Shown here in pieces: positions 18,217-28,171 of a stretch of DNA of 64,000 bases (positions are counted from its first letter, which is position 1; the number at the start of each line of letters is the position of its first letter). The translations under genes were made by a program, and so were the position numbers. Source of the stretch: Streptococcus salivarius (GTDB lineage Bacteria > Bacillota > Bacilli > Lactobacillales > Streptococcaceae). The notes below the pieces were generated by a model, which was not told where the DNA came from, searched no databases, and was given only the letters and a program-made list of their open reading frames with translations. The stretch lies in assembly GCF_002094975.1 (NCBI RefSeq), contig NZ_CP015283.1, positions 1,287,501 through 1,351,500 on the forward strand. The letters are read 5' to 3'.

Positions 18217-19376
18217 ACATCCTAGAAGAAATCCAAAACTGTCCCGTTGAGTGGAAAGAGTTGGAGGCAGTGGTTGATACTGTGACATGTCCAATAAAGT
18301 TAACTAAAAAGGAGTATCAAGTAACAGGCAAAATACCAATTGTTGATCAGGGTGAACAATTCATAGCAGGTTATTCAGATAATGAAAAATATCTTGAAAA
18401 AGACGAATATATCATTTTTGGGGATCACTCAGAGCATGTAAAATATGTAAATTTCGCTTTTATTCAAGGAGCTGATGGTTTAAAAATTTTGAAACCTAAG
18501 AGTGGTATAAAAGCAAAATATTTATACTATTGCTTTTGTAATTTTTATAAGAGGGAAGGAAGTTATAAAAGACATTGGAGTAAGGCAAGAACTACTCTTA
18601 TACCAATTCCTCCTCTAAAAATTCAAGAGAAAATCGTGCAAATACTTGACAAATTCACCGATTATGTTACAGAATTGACCTCAGAATTGACCTCAGAATT
18701 GACCTCACGTAAAAAGCAATATTCTTATTATCGAGATAAACTTTTGTCCTTTGAGGATGAGGTTTATCAGGTTGAGTGGAAAACACTCTCGGAAATAGCA
18801 AAAGATTTTGGTCGTGGAAAATCGAAACATCGGCCTAGAAATGACGTAAGACTATATGGTGGTGATATACCATTCATACAGACTGGAGATATAAGAGAGG
18901 CTGGTAAATGGATTGAAAACTATTCTCAGACTTATAGTGAATTTGGATTACAACAAAGTAAGCAGTGGGAAAAGGGAACATTATGTATCACAATTGCTGC
19001 TAATATAGCGGAAACTGGATTATTAGGATTTGATGCATGTTTCCCTGATAGTATTATAGGGTTTGTTGCAAATCCAGAATTTGCCATTACAGAATATGTT
19101 TACTACTATTTAAATTCAATAAAAGATTATCTTGCAAATAAGAGTTATGGTAGCGCACAGGATAATCTTAATTTATCTACATTTTCATCTTTGAAAATCC
19201 CAGTTCCTTCTCTAGAAATCCAATCTCGGATTGTTCAAGTTTTAGATAACTTTGACATGGTTTGTAATGATTTAAATATAGGACTCCCCAAGGAGATTGA
19301 ACTACGTCAAAAACAATATGAATATTGGAGAAAAATGATGTTCAATTTTAATAAAAAAGGTGACAGTATACTATGA
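18213..19376 (+). CDS. hsdS: Type I restriction-modification specificity subunit HsdS
   Basis: HsdS picks the two half-sites of the DNA target. It has two target-recognition domains (about 10-150 and 185-365), each followed by a conserved helix: RKKQYSYYRDKLLSF (about 166-180) and ELRQKQYEYWRKMMF near the C-terminus. The central helix carries a tandem repeat TSEL encoded by three perfect 12-bp units (18671-18706). In EcoR124I, a TAEL repeat at the same place sets the spacer length of the target. The 387 residues are typical. It overlaps its neighbours by 4 bp on each side. The target sequence cannot be predicted. Confidence 0.93.
   Translation: MNILEEIQNCPVEWKELEAVVDTVTCPIKLTKKEYQVTGKIPIVDQGEQFIAGYSDNEKYLEKDEYIIFGDHSEHVKYVNFAFIQGADGLKILKPKSGIKAKYLYYCFCNFYKREGSYKRHWSKARTTLIPIPPLKIQEKIVQILDKFTDYVTELTSELTSELTSRKKQYSYYRDKLLSFEDEVYQVEWKTLSEIAKDFGRGKSKHRPRNDVRLYGGDIPFIQTGDIREAGKWIENYSQTYSEFGLQQSKQWEKGTLCITIAANIAETGLLGFDACFPDSIIGFVANPEFAITEYVYYYLNSIKDYLANKSYGSAQDNLNLSTFSSLKIPVPSLEIQSRIVQVLDNFDMVCNDLNIGLPKEIELRQKQYEYWRKMMFNFNKKGDSIL
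18671..18706 (+). repeat. Three perfect 12-bp tandem repeats in hsdS (TSEL spacer repeat)
   Basis: The unit AGAATTGACCTC is repeated three times without mismatch, in frame, and adds four residues per copy to the helix between the two recognition domains. Such repeats expand and contract by slippage. Confidence 0.95.
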
Positions 19377-20590
19377 CAGAATTCGAAACATTGGAAAGCC
19401 TTGCGGCAAATCTTATTACAAAAAAATCAAAGAGTTCCCTTCTATATGCTTTTAATGGAAGTGGAAAAACTAGACTATCTATGGCTGTTAAGGAAAAATT
19501 GGATAGCGATGAACTTGGTCAAATTCAGAATATGGGGATAGACGAAAAGAAAATTTTTTATTTTAATGCATTTACAGAAGATTTATTTTCTTGGGATAAT
19601 GATTTGCAAAACGATTGGGATAGAAAATTAAATATAAATCTAGAATCAACATTTTTGAAGTATATTCTTGAAGAACAGGGAAAGGAAAATGAGATAATTG
19701 ATTTATTTCAAGATTACCTTGGAATTTTTCCAGAAGGTAATGATTTGAGAACTAAACAGCAAATTATTTTACCAAGTTTCCAAGACAACTTTACGACAGT
19801 TAAATTTTCAAAAACTTACACTGCCAAAAATGGAAATGGTGAAGATGAAAGAATTACAGAGAATAATATAAAAATTTCTAAAGGAGAAGAAAGTAGTTTT
19901 ATCTGGAGTATTTTCTATACATTTCTGAATGAAGTTATTCTAACTAAGAATGATGATCAGGACTCCTTTCCAAATTTAAAGTATATTTTTATAGATGATC
20001 CTGTTTCCTCTTTAGATGACAGAAAAATTATTGAAATGGCTGTTGATTTAGCTAGTTTAATAAAGAAAAGTAACTTTACAAAAGCAACTGAAACTGTTCC
20101 TAGATCTAGTGGTTTAAAATTTATTATCACAACTCATCATCCACTATTTTTTAACGTATTATTTAATGAGTTGAAAAGTGATTCATGTAGTAGATTTGTA
20201 CTTGAACACAAGTTACAATTGACTACTGGTGATGAAACCTACCATTTGAAAGAAACCTCTGATTCTCCATTTGCTTACCACTTGAAGGTTATAGATATAA
20301 TAGATGAAGCTATTAAAGAGAATCAATTAGAAAAATATCACTATAATTTATTAAGATCACTTTTTGAAAAAACATCTACATTTTTAGGATATAGATCATG
20401 GGAAGAAATTATACCTGAGAGTGAAAAAGATAAGGTTCATAGAAGATACTTAAATTTGTTCAGTCATGACAAACAATCGGTTGAAGAATTTCCAGATATA
20501 ACAGAAGATGATAAAGAACAATTTAAAGTGATTTATAAGTCGTTTATTGAGAAATACTATTTCAATACAGATATTAGTCATTTGAACTAG
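19373..20590 (+). CDS. ABC-type ATPase between hsdS and hsdR, candidate PrrC-like anticodon nuclease
   Basis: The 405-residue protein has an ABC-type nucleotide-binding domain: Walker A FNGSGKT (27-33), signature ISKGEESS (168-175), Walker B YIFIDDP (204-210), D-loop SSLDD (212-216) and an H-switch TTHH (253-256). After it, Arg328 and Glu332 (RSLFE) and His365 (NLFSHD) reproduce the spacing of the EcoPrrC catalytic triad Arg320, Glu324, His356. Length (396 in PrrC) and position between hsdS and hsdR of a type IC locus also match the prr locus. PrrC is a tRNA-Lys anticodon nuclease kept silent by the restriction complex and released by phage anti-restriction. The ATPase is certain; nuclease activity is inferred. 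Confidence 0.65.
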   Translation: MTEFETLESLAANLITKKSKSSLLYAFNGSGKTRLSMAVKEKLDSDELGQIQNMGIDEKKIFYFNAFTEDLFSWDNDLQNDWDRKLNINLESTFLKYILEEQGKENEIIDLFQDYLGIFPEGNDLRTKQQIILPSFQDNFTTVKFSKTYTAKNGNGEDERITENNIKISKGEESSFIWSIFYTFLNEVILTKNDDQDSFPNLKYIFIDDPVSSLDDRKIIEMAVDLASLIKKSNFTKATETVPRSSGLKFIITTHHPLFFNVLFNELKSDSCSRFVLEHKLQLTTGDETYHLKETSDSPFAYHLKVIDIIDEAIKENQLEKYHYNLLRSLFEKTSTFLGYRSWEEIIPESEKDKVHRRYLNLFSHDKQSVEEFPDITEDDKEQFKVIYKSFIEKYYFNTDISHLN

Positions 20591-20620
20591 AATGTACATA
20601 GATTAGTGAGGAAGCATGCT

Positions 20621-23600
20621 ATGGTTGATTATTCAAAAATACATGAAGTAATTGCGGAAACAAATGAAGGTATTCTCTTGGCTGAGTATCAACCAGAGTA
20701 TCGTACAGATAGGGAGTATCAGTCAGAAGCTGATTTAGAAAATCAGTTGATTTCTGATTTGGTGAATCATCTCAACTATGAACGCTTAAATATTCATACA
20801 CCTGAAGAGCTCTTAGCAAATGCCAAGGTGCAAATAGAAAAACTCAATAAGGTAACCTTTACGGATGCTGAGTGGAATCGCTTTGTAGTAAAGTATCTGG
20901 ATTGTCCAAATGAAGGATTAGTTGAAAAAACTAGAAAAATTCAAGAGAATTATATCTATGATTTTGTCTTTGATGATGGACGAATTAAAAATATTTTCAT
21001 CCTTGATAAGAAAAACATTCATAACAACAGCATGCAGGTCATTAACCAAGTGACTCAAGTAGGCAGCCATACTAACCGTTATGATGTCACTATATTGGTA
21101 AATGGCCTTCCTTTAGTTCAGATTGAATTGAAGAGACGAGGGGTTAGTCTTAAAGAAGCTTTCGAACAAATCCATAGATATAGCAAGGAAAGCTTCAATA
21201 GCGAAAATTCTTTATACAAATATATTCAGATTTTTGTTATTTCAAACGGTACGTATACTCGTTACTTTGCAAATACGACGGCTCAAAATAAAAATCATTA
21301 TGAATTTACGTGCGAGTGGGCGGACCGTAAAAATAGGACAATTCATGATTTAGAAGATTTCACCAACTATTTTTTGAGTAAACGTGTGCTTTTGGAAGTC
21401 TTGACAAAGTACTGTGTATTTGATGCTGATAACACCTTGTTAATCATGAGACCTTATCAAATTGCAGCAACAGAGAGTATTCTGTGGAAAATTAAATCAG
21501 CTAACGACAATAATAACTTTGGAACATTAGATGCCTGTGGTTATATATGGCATACAACAGGTTCTGGAAAAACCTTAACAAGTTTTAAAGCTGCACGACT
21601 TGCAACGAGTTTAGACTATATTGATAAGGTATTCTTTGTTGTTGATAGAAAAGATTTAGATTACCAAACGATGAAGGAGTACCAAAAATTTCAGCCAAAT
21701 TCAGTAAATGGAAGTAGTAGTGCAAAAGAATTAAAACGTAATATTGAAATGTCAGATGATAAAATTATTGTTACGACGATTCAGAAGCTAAATAATTTCA
21801 TTACAAAGAACACTGACCATCCTATTTATGACAAAAAATGTATTTTGATTTTTGACGAGTGTCATCGTTCTCAATTTGGTAAAGCGCAAAAGAGAATCAA
21901 GAAAGCCTTTAAGAAGTTTTCATTATTTGGTTTTACAGGAACTCCTATCTTCTCAGCGAATACATTAACTGGTGAGACAACCCAAGATGTATTTGGTAAA
22001 ATGTTACATTCCTATGTTATTACCGATGCCATTAGGGATAAGAAGGTATTAAAATTTAAAGTAGACTATAACTATATTAAGCCAGAGTTGAATAAATACC
22101 GAGAGGCAGAGCAAGCAGTAGGGGTAATTGGAGAAGAGATTGATGAGAAGAAGTTGAAAAAAATTGAAAAGGAACTTCTTAATCATCCTGAACGTATCAC
22201 TACTGTAACAAAATATCTTTTGGATGTTTATGATGTTAAGACCCACAGGAATCAACTTTATACACATAAACAAAAACAGTTAGCTGGTTTTAATGCCATG
22301 TTTGCTGTTCAGAGTGTAGAGGCCGCAAAGCTTTATTATGATGAAATCAAAAAGCAACAAGAATCTCTTCCAGAATCCAAACGTTTAAAAATCGCAACAA
22401 TTTTCAGTTTTGCCCCTAACGAGGAACAATCAGCCTATGGTGAAATTCAAGATGAAGAATTAGAATCTTTGAATATTGAAATGCCTAAATCATCAAAAGA
22501 GTTTCTTGAGAAAGCTATTGATGACTACAATCAAATGTTTAAGACGAATTTTTCTACTGAAGGAAGAGAATTCCAAAACTATTATCGTGATCTGTCTAAG
22601 CGTGTTAAGGCAAAAGAAGTCGATTTGCTTATTGTTGTAGGGATGTTCTTAACAGGTTTTGATGCTCCAACTTTGAATACTTTGTTTGTCGATAAAAACC
22701 TTCGTTATCATGGTTTGATTCAGGCCTTTTCTAGGACTAATCGTATCTTTAACAAAGTTAAACCTTTTGGTAATATTATTTGTTTCCGTGATTTAGAGAA
22801 AGCAACACAGGAAGCTATAAAGACCTTCGGTGATTCTAATAAAGTGGATATTATTCTTGAAAAAAGCTTTGATGAGTATATGGAAGGTTTCACTGATGAA
22901 TTAACTGGTGTTTCAGTAAAAGGTTATGTAAGTGTTTGTAAGGAAATTCTAGAGAAATTCCCGAATCCACAAGAGATTTATACTGAGAAAGATAAAAAAG
23001 AGTTTGTTAACTTATTTGGTGAATTACTTAAATTAGATAATGTATTAAGAAACTATGACGAATTTCAAGAAATTGAAAAACCAATTTCTGAAGGATACAT
23101 GCAGGATTTGAGAAGTACCTATGTTGAGATTCGAGATGAGTTCTTAAACTTAAAAAATTATGAAAAGAACAATGATTTAGATATTGATCTCTCAGATGTT
23201 GAATTTGAAGTTGAACTGTTGAAAACTGATGAAATCAATCTTGATTATATTCTTTCCTTAATTTTAGATAAATCAAAGGATTCAAATTCTAAGGAAGAGT
23301 TAAAAGCTGAAGTTAGTCGGGTTATTCGTTCAAGTATTGATATTAGAGCCAAAGAGGACTTAGTTCTTGACTTTATCAATGAAACAAACTTAGATGAACT
23401 GAAAACTAATGATGATATCCTTTCAGCCTTTTACAATTATGGGAAACAGCGCAAAGAAGCTGAAATCAAAGTATTAGCAGAGTCTGAAAACCTTAATGAT
23501 GGTTATCAATTATTTATTGAAAAAGCCATTCAAAGAGGTTTCGCAGAAAATAACGGTACAGATTTAGATGCTATTATTCCACCGACTTCTCGCAGACGAG

Positions 23601-23674
23601 GAGCTCGTGAGCGTAAAAAACAAGAAGTTCTAACCAAGATTCAGAAATTAGTTGAAATATATGAAGGTATCTAA
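20621..23674 (+). CDS. hsdR: Type I restriction endonuclease/translocase subunit HsdR
   Basis: HsdR translocates DNA with ATP and cleaves at a distance from the unmodified site. I start at ATG 20621, 6 bp after GAGGAAG, rather than the in-frame GTG at 20606. The PD-ExK nuclease is seen as Asp155 and Glu169-Leu-Lys171 (QIELKRRG), near the EcoR124I residues 151, 165 and 167. Motor motifs follow: Walker A TTGSGKT at about 312-318 and DECH in IFDECHRSQFG near 404. The C-terminus is a helical assembly region. Length (1017) and motif numbering point to type IC. It ends the operon before a strong terminator. Confidence 0.95.
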   Translation: MVDYSKIHEVIAETNEGILLAEYQPEYRTDREYQSEADLENQLISDLVNHLNYERLNIHTPEELLANAKVQIEKLNKVTFTDAEWNRFVVKYLDCPNEGLVEKTRKIQENYIYDFVFDDGRIKNIFILDKKNIHNNSMQVINQVTQVGSHTNRYDVTILVNGLPLVQIELKRRGVSLKEAFEQIHRYSKESFNSENSLYKYIQIFVISNGTYTRYFANTTAQNKNHYEFTCEWADRKNRTIHDLEDFTNYFLSKRVLLEVLTKYCVFDADNTLLIMRPYQIAATESILWKIKSANDNNNFGTLDACGYIWHTTGSGKTLTSFKAARLATSLDYIDKVFFVVDRKDLDYQTMKEYQKFQPNSVNGSSSAKELKRNIEMSDDKIIVTTIQKLNNFITKNTDHPIYDKKCILIFDECHRSQFGKAQKRIKKAFKKFSLFGFTGTPIFSANTLTGETTQDVFGKMLHSYVITDAIRDKKVLKFKVDYNYIKPELNKYREAEQAVGVIGEEIDEKKLKKIEKELLNHPERITTVTKYLLDVYDVKTHRNQLYTHKQKQLAGFNAMFAVQSVEAAKLYYDEIKKQQESLPESKRLKIATIFSFAPNEEQSAYGEIQDEELESLNIEMPKSSKEFLEKAIDDYNQMFKTNFSTEGREFQNYYRDLSKRVKAKEVDLLIVVGMFLTGFDAPTLNTLFVDKNLRYHGLIQAFSRTNRIFNKVKPFGNIICFRDLEKATQEAIKTFGDSNKVDIILEKSFDEYMEGFTDELTGVSVKGYVSVCKEILEKFPNPQEIYTEKDKKEFVNLFGELLKLDNVLRNYDEFQEIEKPISEGYMQDLRSTYVEIRDEFLNLKNYEKNNDLDIDLSDVEFEVELLKTDEINLDYILSLILDKSKDSNSKEELKAEVSRVIRSSIDIRAKEDLVLDFINETNLDELKTNDDILSAFYNYGKQRKEAEIKVLAESENLNDGYQLFIEKAIQRGFAENNGTDLDAIIPPTSRRRGARERKKQEVLTKIQKLVEIYEGI

Positions 23675-23680
23675 TTTAAG

Positions 23681-23718
23681 AAAAGTCCATAGTCCTGTAC
23701 AGGACTATGGACTTTTGG
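23681..23718. terminator. Perfect 36-bp palindromic terminator after hsdR
   Basis: AAAAGTCCATAGTCCTGT pairs perfectly with its complement on the right arm (23699-23716). It can act in both directions and separates hsdR from convergent msmR. Confidence 0.9.
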
Positions 23719-23790
23719 TTTTACATTAATTTGTTTGTTGTTGTAATAATTAATCTAGTTTATAAAAGCTTGTTTCAATTTAGACAATTG

Positions 23791-24618
23791 TTATTGTTTC
23801 GAGGTGCGATATTGACTTGGCGAGCAATCATAATACTGTCTGAAGGCTTTTGAAAAATGTAAAGGGTCTAGGTATCCTACAAAATAAGCTATAATTTTGA
23901 TGGGTTGATTGGTCGTCTCTAAAAGTTCCTTGGCGCGTTTCATACGTACCTCGAGTAGGTATTCTTTTGGGGAAATTTTATGAAAATCTTTGAAGATGGA
24001 AGATAAGTAGGAGCGGTGCACACCTAGTTTATCAGCTATATCTTGGATACTAATGTCCTGTGAGTTATAACCAATATCGATTAGGTGTTTGGCTTCGCGA
24101 TAGAGTTTTTGACTAGGCGAGATGGTTTCTTGATCAAGGTTAGGTGAGAGTGCATTCAACTGATGCATGAGCTCAAAGAGTTGGCTAATAACGTGCAGTT
24201 GAGATGCCTTACTTTCATCTAGCCGTTCAGCATCTTTGATAATGGTCCCTATGAAGTTGCCTAGTGCTTCGGTATGAGGGGACGACCTAAGATAAGCCGT
24301 CTCATTGATTTGTGAGAGGTGAAAGTACTCCTGAGCTTTGATACCACTAATCCCAAGCCAATAGTAGGACCAAGGAGTCTGATTATCCGCAAAATAATAA
24401 GTGACTTCACCTGGTATGAGAAGGAAGAAATCGCCCTTTTGAAGGGGGATTTTTTGCTCCTTATATTCAAGGTAGCCTTTACCTTCAGTGATATAGTGAA
24501 GCACGTAGTTTTCTCGAATGGCAGGACCAAAAAACTGGTCTGGTAAACAATCCTCATAGCCGTAAAAATCAAGTCGTAGGTCTAGGGGTCCTGTTTCAAG
24601 TTCAGAAAAAATGAGCAT
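23791..24618 (-). CDS. msmR: AraC family transcriptional regulator of the raffinose/msm operon
   Basis: The protein has an N-terminal cupin-like sugar-sensing domain (about 1-150; LQKGDFFLLIPGE) and a C-terminal AraC helix-turn-helix pair (about 175-273; DIADKLGVHRSYLSSIFKD and HFSKAFRQYYDCSPSQYR). It is divergent from aga with a 105-bp shared control region, the same arrangement as msmR in S. mutans, where it activates the operon when alpha-galactosides are present. GGAGGATAAAAC precedes the ATG. Effector identity is inferred from the neighbours. Confidence 0.88.
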   Translation of the reverse strand: MLIFSELETGPLDLRLDFYGYEDCLPDQFFGPAIRENYVLHYITEGKGYLEYKEQKIPLQKGDFFLLIPGEVTYYFADNQTPWSYYWLGISGIKAQEYFHLSQINETAYLRSSPHTEALGNFIGTIIKDAERLDESKASQLHVISQLFELMHQLNALSPNLDQETISPSQKLYREAKHLIDIGYNSQDISIQDIADKLGVHRSYLSSIFKDFHKISPKEYLLEVRMKRAKELLETTNQPIKIIAYFVGYLDPLHFSKAFRQYYDCSPSQYRTSKQ

Positions 24619-24673
24619 GTTTTATCCTCCTTACCTAACATTTTACCATATTGTAGCGACAAAATTCCATTTT

Positions 24674-24687
24674 AGAAAGCGCATACA
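24674..24687 (+). promoter_or_regulatory. Cre-like site in the msmR-aga control region
   Basis: AGAAAGCGCATACA keeps the GAAA-CG-CA core of cre with two mismatches, and the -10-like TATAAT of aga follows at 24693-24698. No good -35 is visible, as expected for an activator-dependent promoter. Confidence 0.45.
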
Positions 24688-24723
24688 TTATTTATAATTA
24701 AACTTGTAAATAAGGAGAACACT

Positions 24724-26889
24724 ATGAGCATTGTTGTTAACAAAAATTATTATTACATCACTAGCAAAGATTTGTCGCTCATTATTGAAGAACATGACGG
24801 TGATCTTTTGCTAAGACACTTAGGTCGAAAGGTAAATCGCTACCATGGCTCAAATGCTGTAAATGAAAGAGATCATGCTTTTTCAGGGCAGCTCAATCCA
24901 GACGTCAGAACCTATAGTTATGATACACAACGTCAAGTGGTAGGCCTGCATGGTTTGGGGGATTTTCGTCAACCGTCTTTGAAAATCCAGCATGGGGTCT
25001 CAGATGTGACACGCTTTGAATTTTCAAAAGCAGAAGTGGTCAAAGGGATTTCACTAGAAAGCAAACTTCCATATCCACATTCTTTGGAAAATGCAGAAAC
25101 ACTTATTTTCACCCTAGTCGATAAAGTCGCTAACATGGAATTGAAACTCTACTATACAGTAGTGGAAGATAACAACACAATTGTAACTTATAGCGAAGTC
25201 ATCAACCGTTCTGAACAAGCCGTGGTAATCGACCGAGCACTCAGCGCTATGGCTGATGTACCTGCTCGTGACTATGATGTGGTCACTCTCCAAGGTGCTT
25301 ACGCTCGTGAGAAAACGGTTCGTCGCCAAAGAGTTGAGCAAGGTATCTTTAAAGTCGCTTCTAACCGTGGTGCCTCAGGTCATGCTCAGACACCAGCTTT
25401 AATTCTTTGTGATCACGAAGCTAGTGAGGGAGCAGGCGAGGCTTTGGCCTTCCAACTCATGTATAGCGGTAATTTCCAAACATTTGTTCAAAAGAGTCAA
25501 ATCAATGAGGTGCGTGTAGCTATCGGAATTGAAGATGAGAACTTTGCCTGGGAACTTGCTTCAAACGAAAGTTTTGAAACACCAGTTGCCCTCATTACTT
25601 ACTCCCACCAAGGTTTAACTGGACTTAGTCAAGAAAGTCAAGCCTTTGTTACAGACTACATCATTCCTAAGCGGTTTGCCCATGAGGAACGTCCGATTCT
25701 CCTAAATAACTGGGAGGCAACCTACTTTGATTTTGAGAAAGAAAAACTGCTTGAGTTAGCAGAAGATGCTAAACAAGTAGGTGTTGAACTCTTTGTCTTG
25801 GATGATGGTTGGTTTGGAAATCGTTTCGACGACAACCGTGCTCTAGGAGATTGGTTTGTCAATGAAGAAAAACTTGGTGGACCGCTTCAAGACTTGATTG
25901 AAAAAGTTCATGCCAAGGGGCTTAAGTTTGGACTTTGGTTTGAGCCTGAAATGATTTCGGTGGATAGCGATCTTTATCGAAAACATCCAGACTGGGCCAT
26001 CCAAGTGCCTAATTATGGTCATACCTACTCACGCAACCAACTTATGTTGAACTTGGCTAATCCAGATGTGGTGGCTTACTTGAAAGATGTCTTGGACAAG
26101 ATTCTTACAGATAATGCTATCGATTACGTTAAATGGGATTATAACCGTAACATGACCAACATCGGAAATGGAGCAAATTACCTTGAAAGTCAGATGCAGA
26201 GTCATCAATACATGTTGGGACTATATGACTTGGTGGATTTCCTTACAAGTAAGCATGAGAATATTCTCTTTGAATCTTGTTCTGGTGGAGGTGGTCGAAA
26301 CGACCTCGGTATGATGCGTTATTTCCCACAAGTTTGGGCGAGTGATAATACGGATGCCATTGCACGATTACCGATTCAATATGGTTCAAGCTATCTTTAC
26401 CCAACCATTTCTATGGGAGCTCATGTGTCAGCTGTCCCTAACCACCAAATGGGACGCATAACACCTCTGGAAACGCGTGGAGATGTAGATATGATGGGGA
26501 ATCTAGGATACGAATTGGATTTGACTAGCTTGACTCAGGAAGAAAAAGATGTCATTGCTGCACAAATCGCGCATTATAAGGATATTCGTCCAGTGGTTCA
26601 ATTTGGTAAGCAATACCGCCTCATAAATCCTGAAGCTGGAAGCAATGAAGCAGCTGTTCAATTTAACTATGAAAATAAGGTTCTAGCAACCTATATACGA
26701 GTTCTTTCAACAGTTGAGACGGTTGAAACGACACTCAAACTGAAAAATCTCGAACAAGATGCCAACTACATGTTACAAGGAACAGGTCAAGTTTATTCTG
26801 GCGCTGAACTGATGTATGCTGGAATCACAGTCGTTCTTCCACAGGGAGACTTCCTCAGTAAACAATTTTATTTTGTCAAAGAAGATTAA
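24724..26889 (+). CDS. aga: Alpha-galactosidase, GH36
   Basis: It removes terminal alpha-1,6-galactose from raffinose, melibiose and stachyose in the cytoplasm, giving sucrose or glucose and galactose. The 721 residues match the tetrameric GH36 enzymes. Signature blocks are [16 protein letters not shown], the nucleophile Asp472 in [10 protein letters not shown], the loop [14 protein letters not shown], and the acid/base Asp541 in [17 protein letters not shown] lies 8 bp before the ATG. It opens the operon with msmEFGK; its galactose product would enter the gal genes 12 kb downstream. Confidence 0.96.
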   Translation: MSIVVNKNYYYITSKDLSLIIEEHDGDLLLRHLGRKVNRYHGSNAVNERDHAFSGQLNPDVRTYSYDTQRQVVGLHGLGDFRQPSLKIQHGVSDVTRFEFSKAEVVKGISLESKLPYPHSLENAETLIFTLVDKVANMELKLYYTVVEDNNTIVTYSEVINRSEQAVVIDRALSAMADVPARDYDVVTLQGAYAREKTVRRQRVEQGIFKVASNRGASGHAQTPALILCDHEASEGAGEALAFQLMYSGNFQTFVQKSQINEVRVAIGIEDENFAWELASNESFETPVALITYSHQGLTGLSQESQAFVTDYIIPKRFAHEERPILLNNWEATYFDFEKEKLLELAEDAKQVGVELFVLDDGWFGNRFDDNRALGDWFVNEEKLGGPLQDLIEKVHAKGLKFGLWFEPEMISVDSDLYRKHPDWAIQVPNYGHTYSRNQLMLNLANPDVVAYLKDVLDKILTDNAIDYVKWDYNRNMTNIGNGANYLESQMQSHQYMLGLYDLVDFLTSKHENILFESCSGGGGRNDLGMMRYFPQVWASDNTDAIARLPIQYGSSYLYPTISMGAHVSAVPNHQMGRITPLETRGDVDMMGNLGYELDLTSLTQEEKDVIAAQIAHYKDIRPVVQFGKQYRLINPEAGSNEAAVQFNYENKVLATYIRVLSTVETVETTLKLKNLEQDANYMLQGTGQVYSGAELMYAGITVVLPQGDFLSKQFYFVKED

Positions 26890-26904
26890 TAAGGAGACTA
26901 AGCA

Positions 26905-28155
26905 ATGAAGTGGTACAAAAAACTTGCTCTGGCTGGACTAGCAACATTAGCTGTTGTGGGGCTTGCAGCCTGTCAAAAGAAGGATCAGTCAGCTGATGGT
27001 AAAGTAACAATTGAGTATTTTAACCAAAAAACAGAAATGACTGATACTCTTCAAGAAATGGTAAAGGATTTTGAAAAAGAAAACCCAAATATCCATGTCA
27101 AATTAACTACAGTTCCATCAGCTGGTATCGTCTTGAAGACACGTATCCTGTCTGGGGATGTGCCTGATATCATCCACATTTACCCACAAAATATGGACTT
27201 TCAAGAATGGGCAAAAGCTGGTTATTTCCAAGATATGACTGGTAAGGATTATTTGAAAAGAATCAAAAATAATTATGCCGAAAAGTATGCCATAAATGGC
27301 AAAATTTACAATGTCCCATTGAATGCCAATGTTTCTGGTATCTACTATAACAAGACTAAATTCAAGGAACTTGGCCTTGAAGAACCAAAAACTTTCGAAG
27401 AATTCCAAGAGATTACCAAGAAAATTAAGGATAGTGGTACATCACCATTTGCAGTTGCAGGAACAGAAGGTTGGACACTTAACGGATACCACCAATTGTC
27501 ATTCATTACAACAACTGGTAGTGGAGATAAAGCAAACGATTATCTCCGTTTCTCAAAACCAAATGCTATCAAGGCAACTGACCCAACTCTAAAAGAAGAT
27601 GCTAAGAAAATGGATCTTCTAGCTGAAAATGCACAAAATGGTTGGCGTGGTGCTTCCTATAATGATGCTGTTGTTGCCTTTGCTAATGGTAAAGCTTTAA
27701 TGATGCCTCAAGGATCATGGGCTTTAGCAGCAGTTAAACAACAAGATCCAAAGTTTGAAATTGGTATGTTCGCCTTTCCTGGAGATAAAGCAGGACATGA
27801 GGCTACAGTGGGAGCAGGGGACTTAGCCCTCTCAGTATCAGCTAAAACAAAACATCCTAAGGAAACTGAGAAATTCATCGAATACATGACCTCAGCTAAG
27901 GCAATGCAAAAGTATTATGATGTTGATGGTTCACCAGTTGCCGTAGAAGGGGTGAAACAGGATCCAAAATCACCACTTGCTAATATTTCAAAACTTGCCT
28001 TCACAGATAAACACTACGTTTGGTTGGGACAACACTGGAACTCTGAAGAAGATTTCTTTAACTTGAGTGCAAGTTACTTGATGGATCAAAATATCGATAA
28101 CATGGCTAATAACCTCAATGCCTTCTTCAACCCTATGAAGGCCGATCTTGACTAG
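26905..28155 (+). CDS. msmE: Sugar ABC transporter substrate-binding lipoprotein
   Basis: It captures raffinose-family and isomalto-oligosaccharides outside the membrane for import. The signal peptide ends in the lipobox GLAAC with Cys23 as the lipid anchor, and the mature part is a family 1 solute-binding protein (TVPSAG, PQGSWAL, EKFIEYMTS). Its 416 residues match MsmE. It starts 15 bp after aga with AAGGAGA, and the msmF gene follows. Confidence 0.93.
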   Translation: MKWYKKLALAGLATLAVVGLAACQKKDQSADGKVTIEYFNQKTEMTDTLQEMVKDFEKENPNIHVKLTTVPSAGIVLKTRILSGDVPDIIHIYPQNMDFQEWAKAGYFQDMTGKDYLKRIKNNYAEKYAINGKIYNVPLNANVSGIYYNKTKFKELGLEEPKTFEEFQEITKKIKDSGTSPFAVAGTEGWTLNGYHQLSFITTTGSGDKANDYLRFSKPNAIKATDPTLKEDAKKMDLLAENAQNGWRGASYNDAVVAFANGKALMMPQGSWALAAVKQQDPKFEIGMFAFPGDKAGHEATVGAGDLALSVSAKTKHPKETEKFIEYMTSAKAMQKYYDVDGSPVAVEGVKQDPKSPLANISKLAFTDKHYVWLGQHWNSEEDFFNLSASYLMDQNIDNMANNLNAFFNPMKADLD

Positions 28156-28171
28156 GAGGAGTAATAACAAA

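Noticed and set aside
18671..18706. CRISPR-like or minisatellite repeat
   Set aside because: The three units are directly adjacent, in frame in hsdS and explained by the known spacer-repeat feature of type IC specificity subunits.
19373..20590. HEPN-type RNase in the hsdS-hsdR spacer protein
   Set aside because: No Rx4-6H motif was found in the C-terminal part; the Arg-x3-Glu...His pattern fits PrrC better.
20606..20620. GTG start of hsdR at 20606
   Set aside because: The GAGGAAG ribosome site lies inside those five codons and points to ATG 20621.
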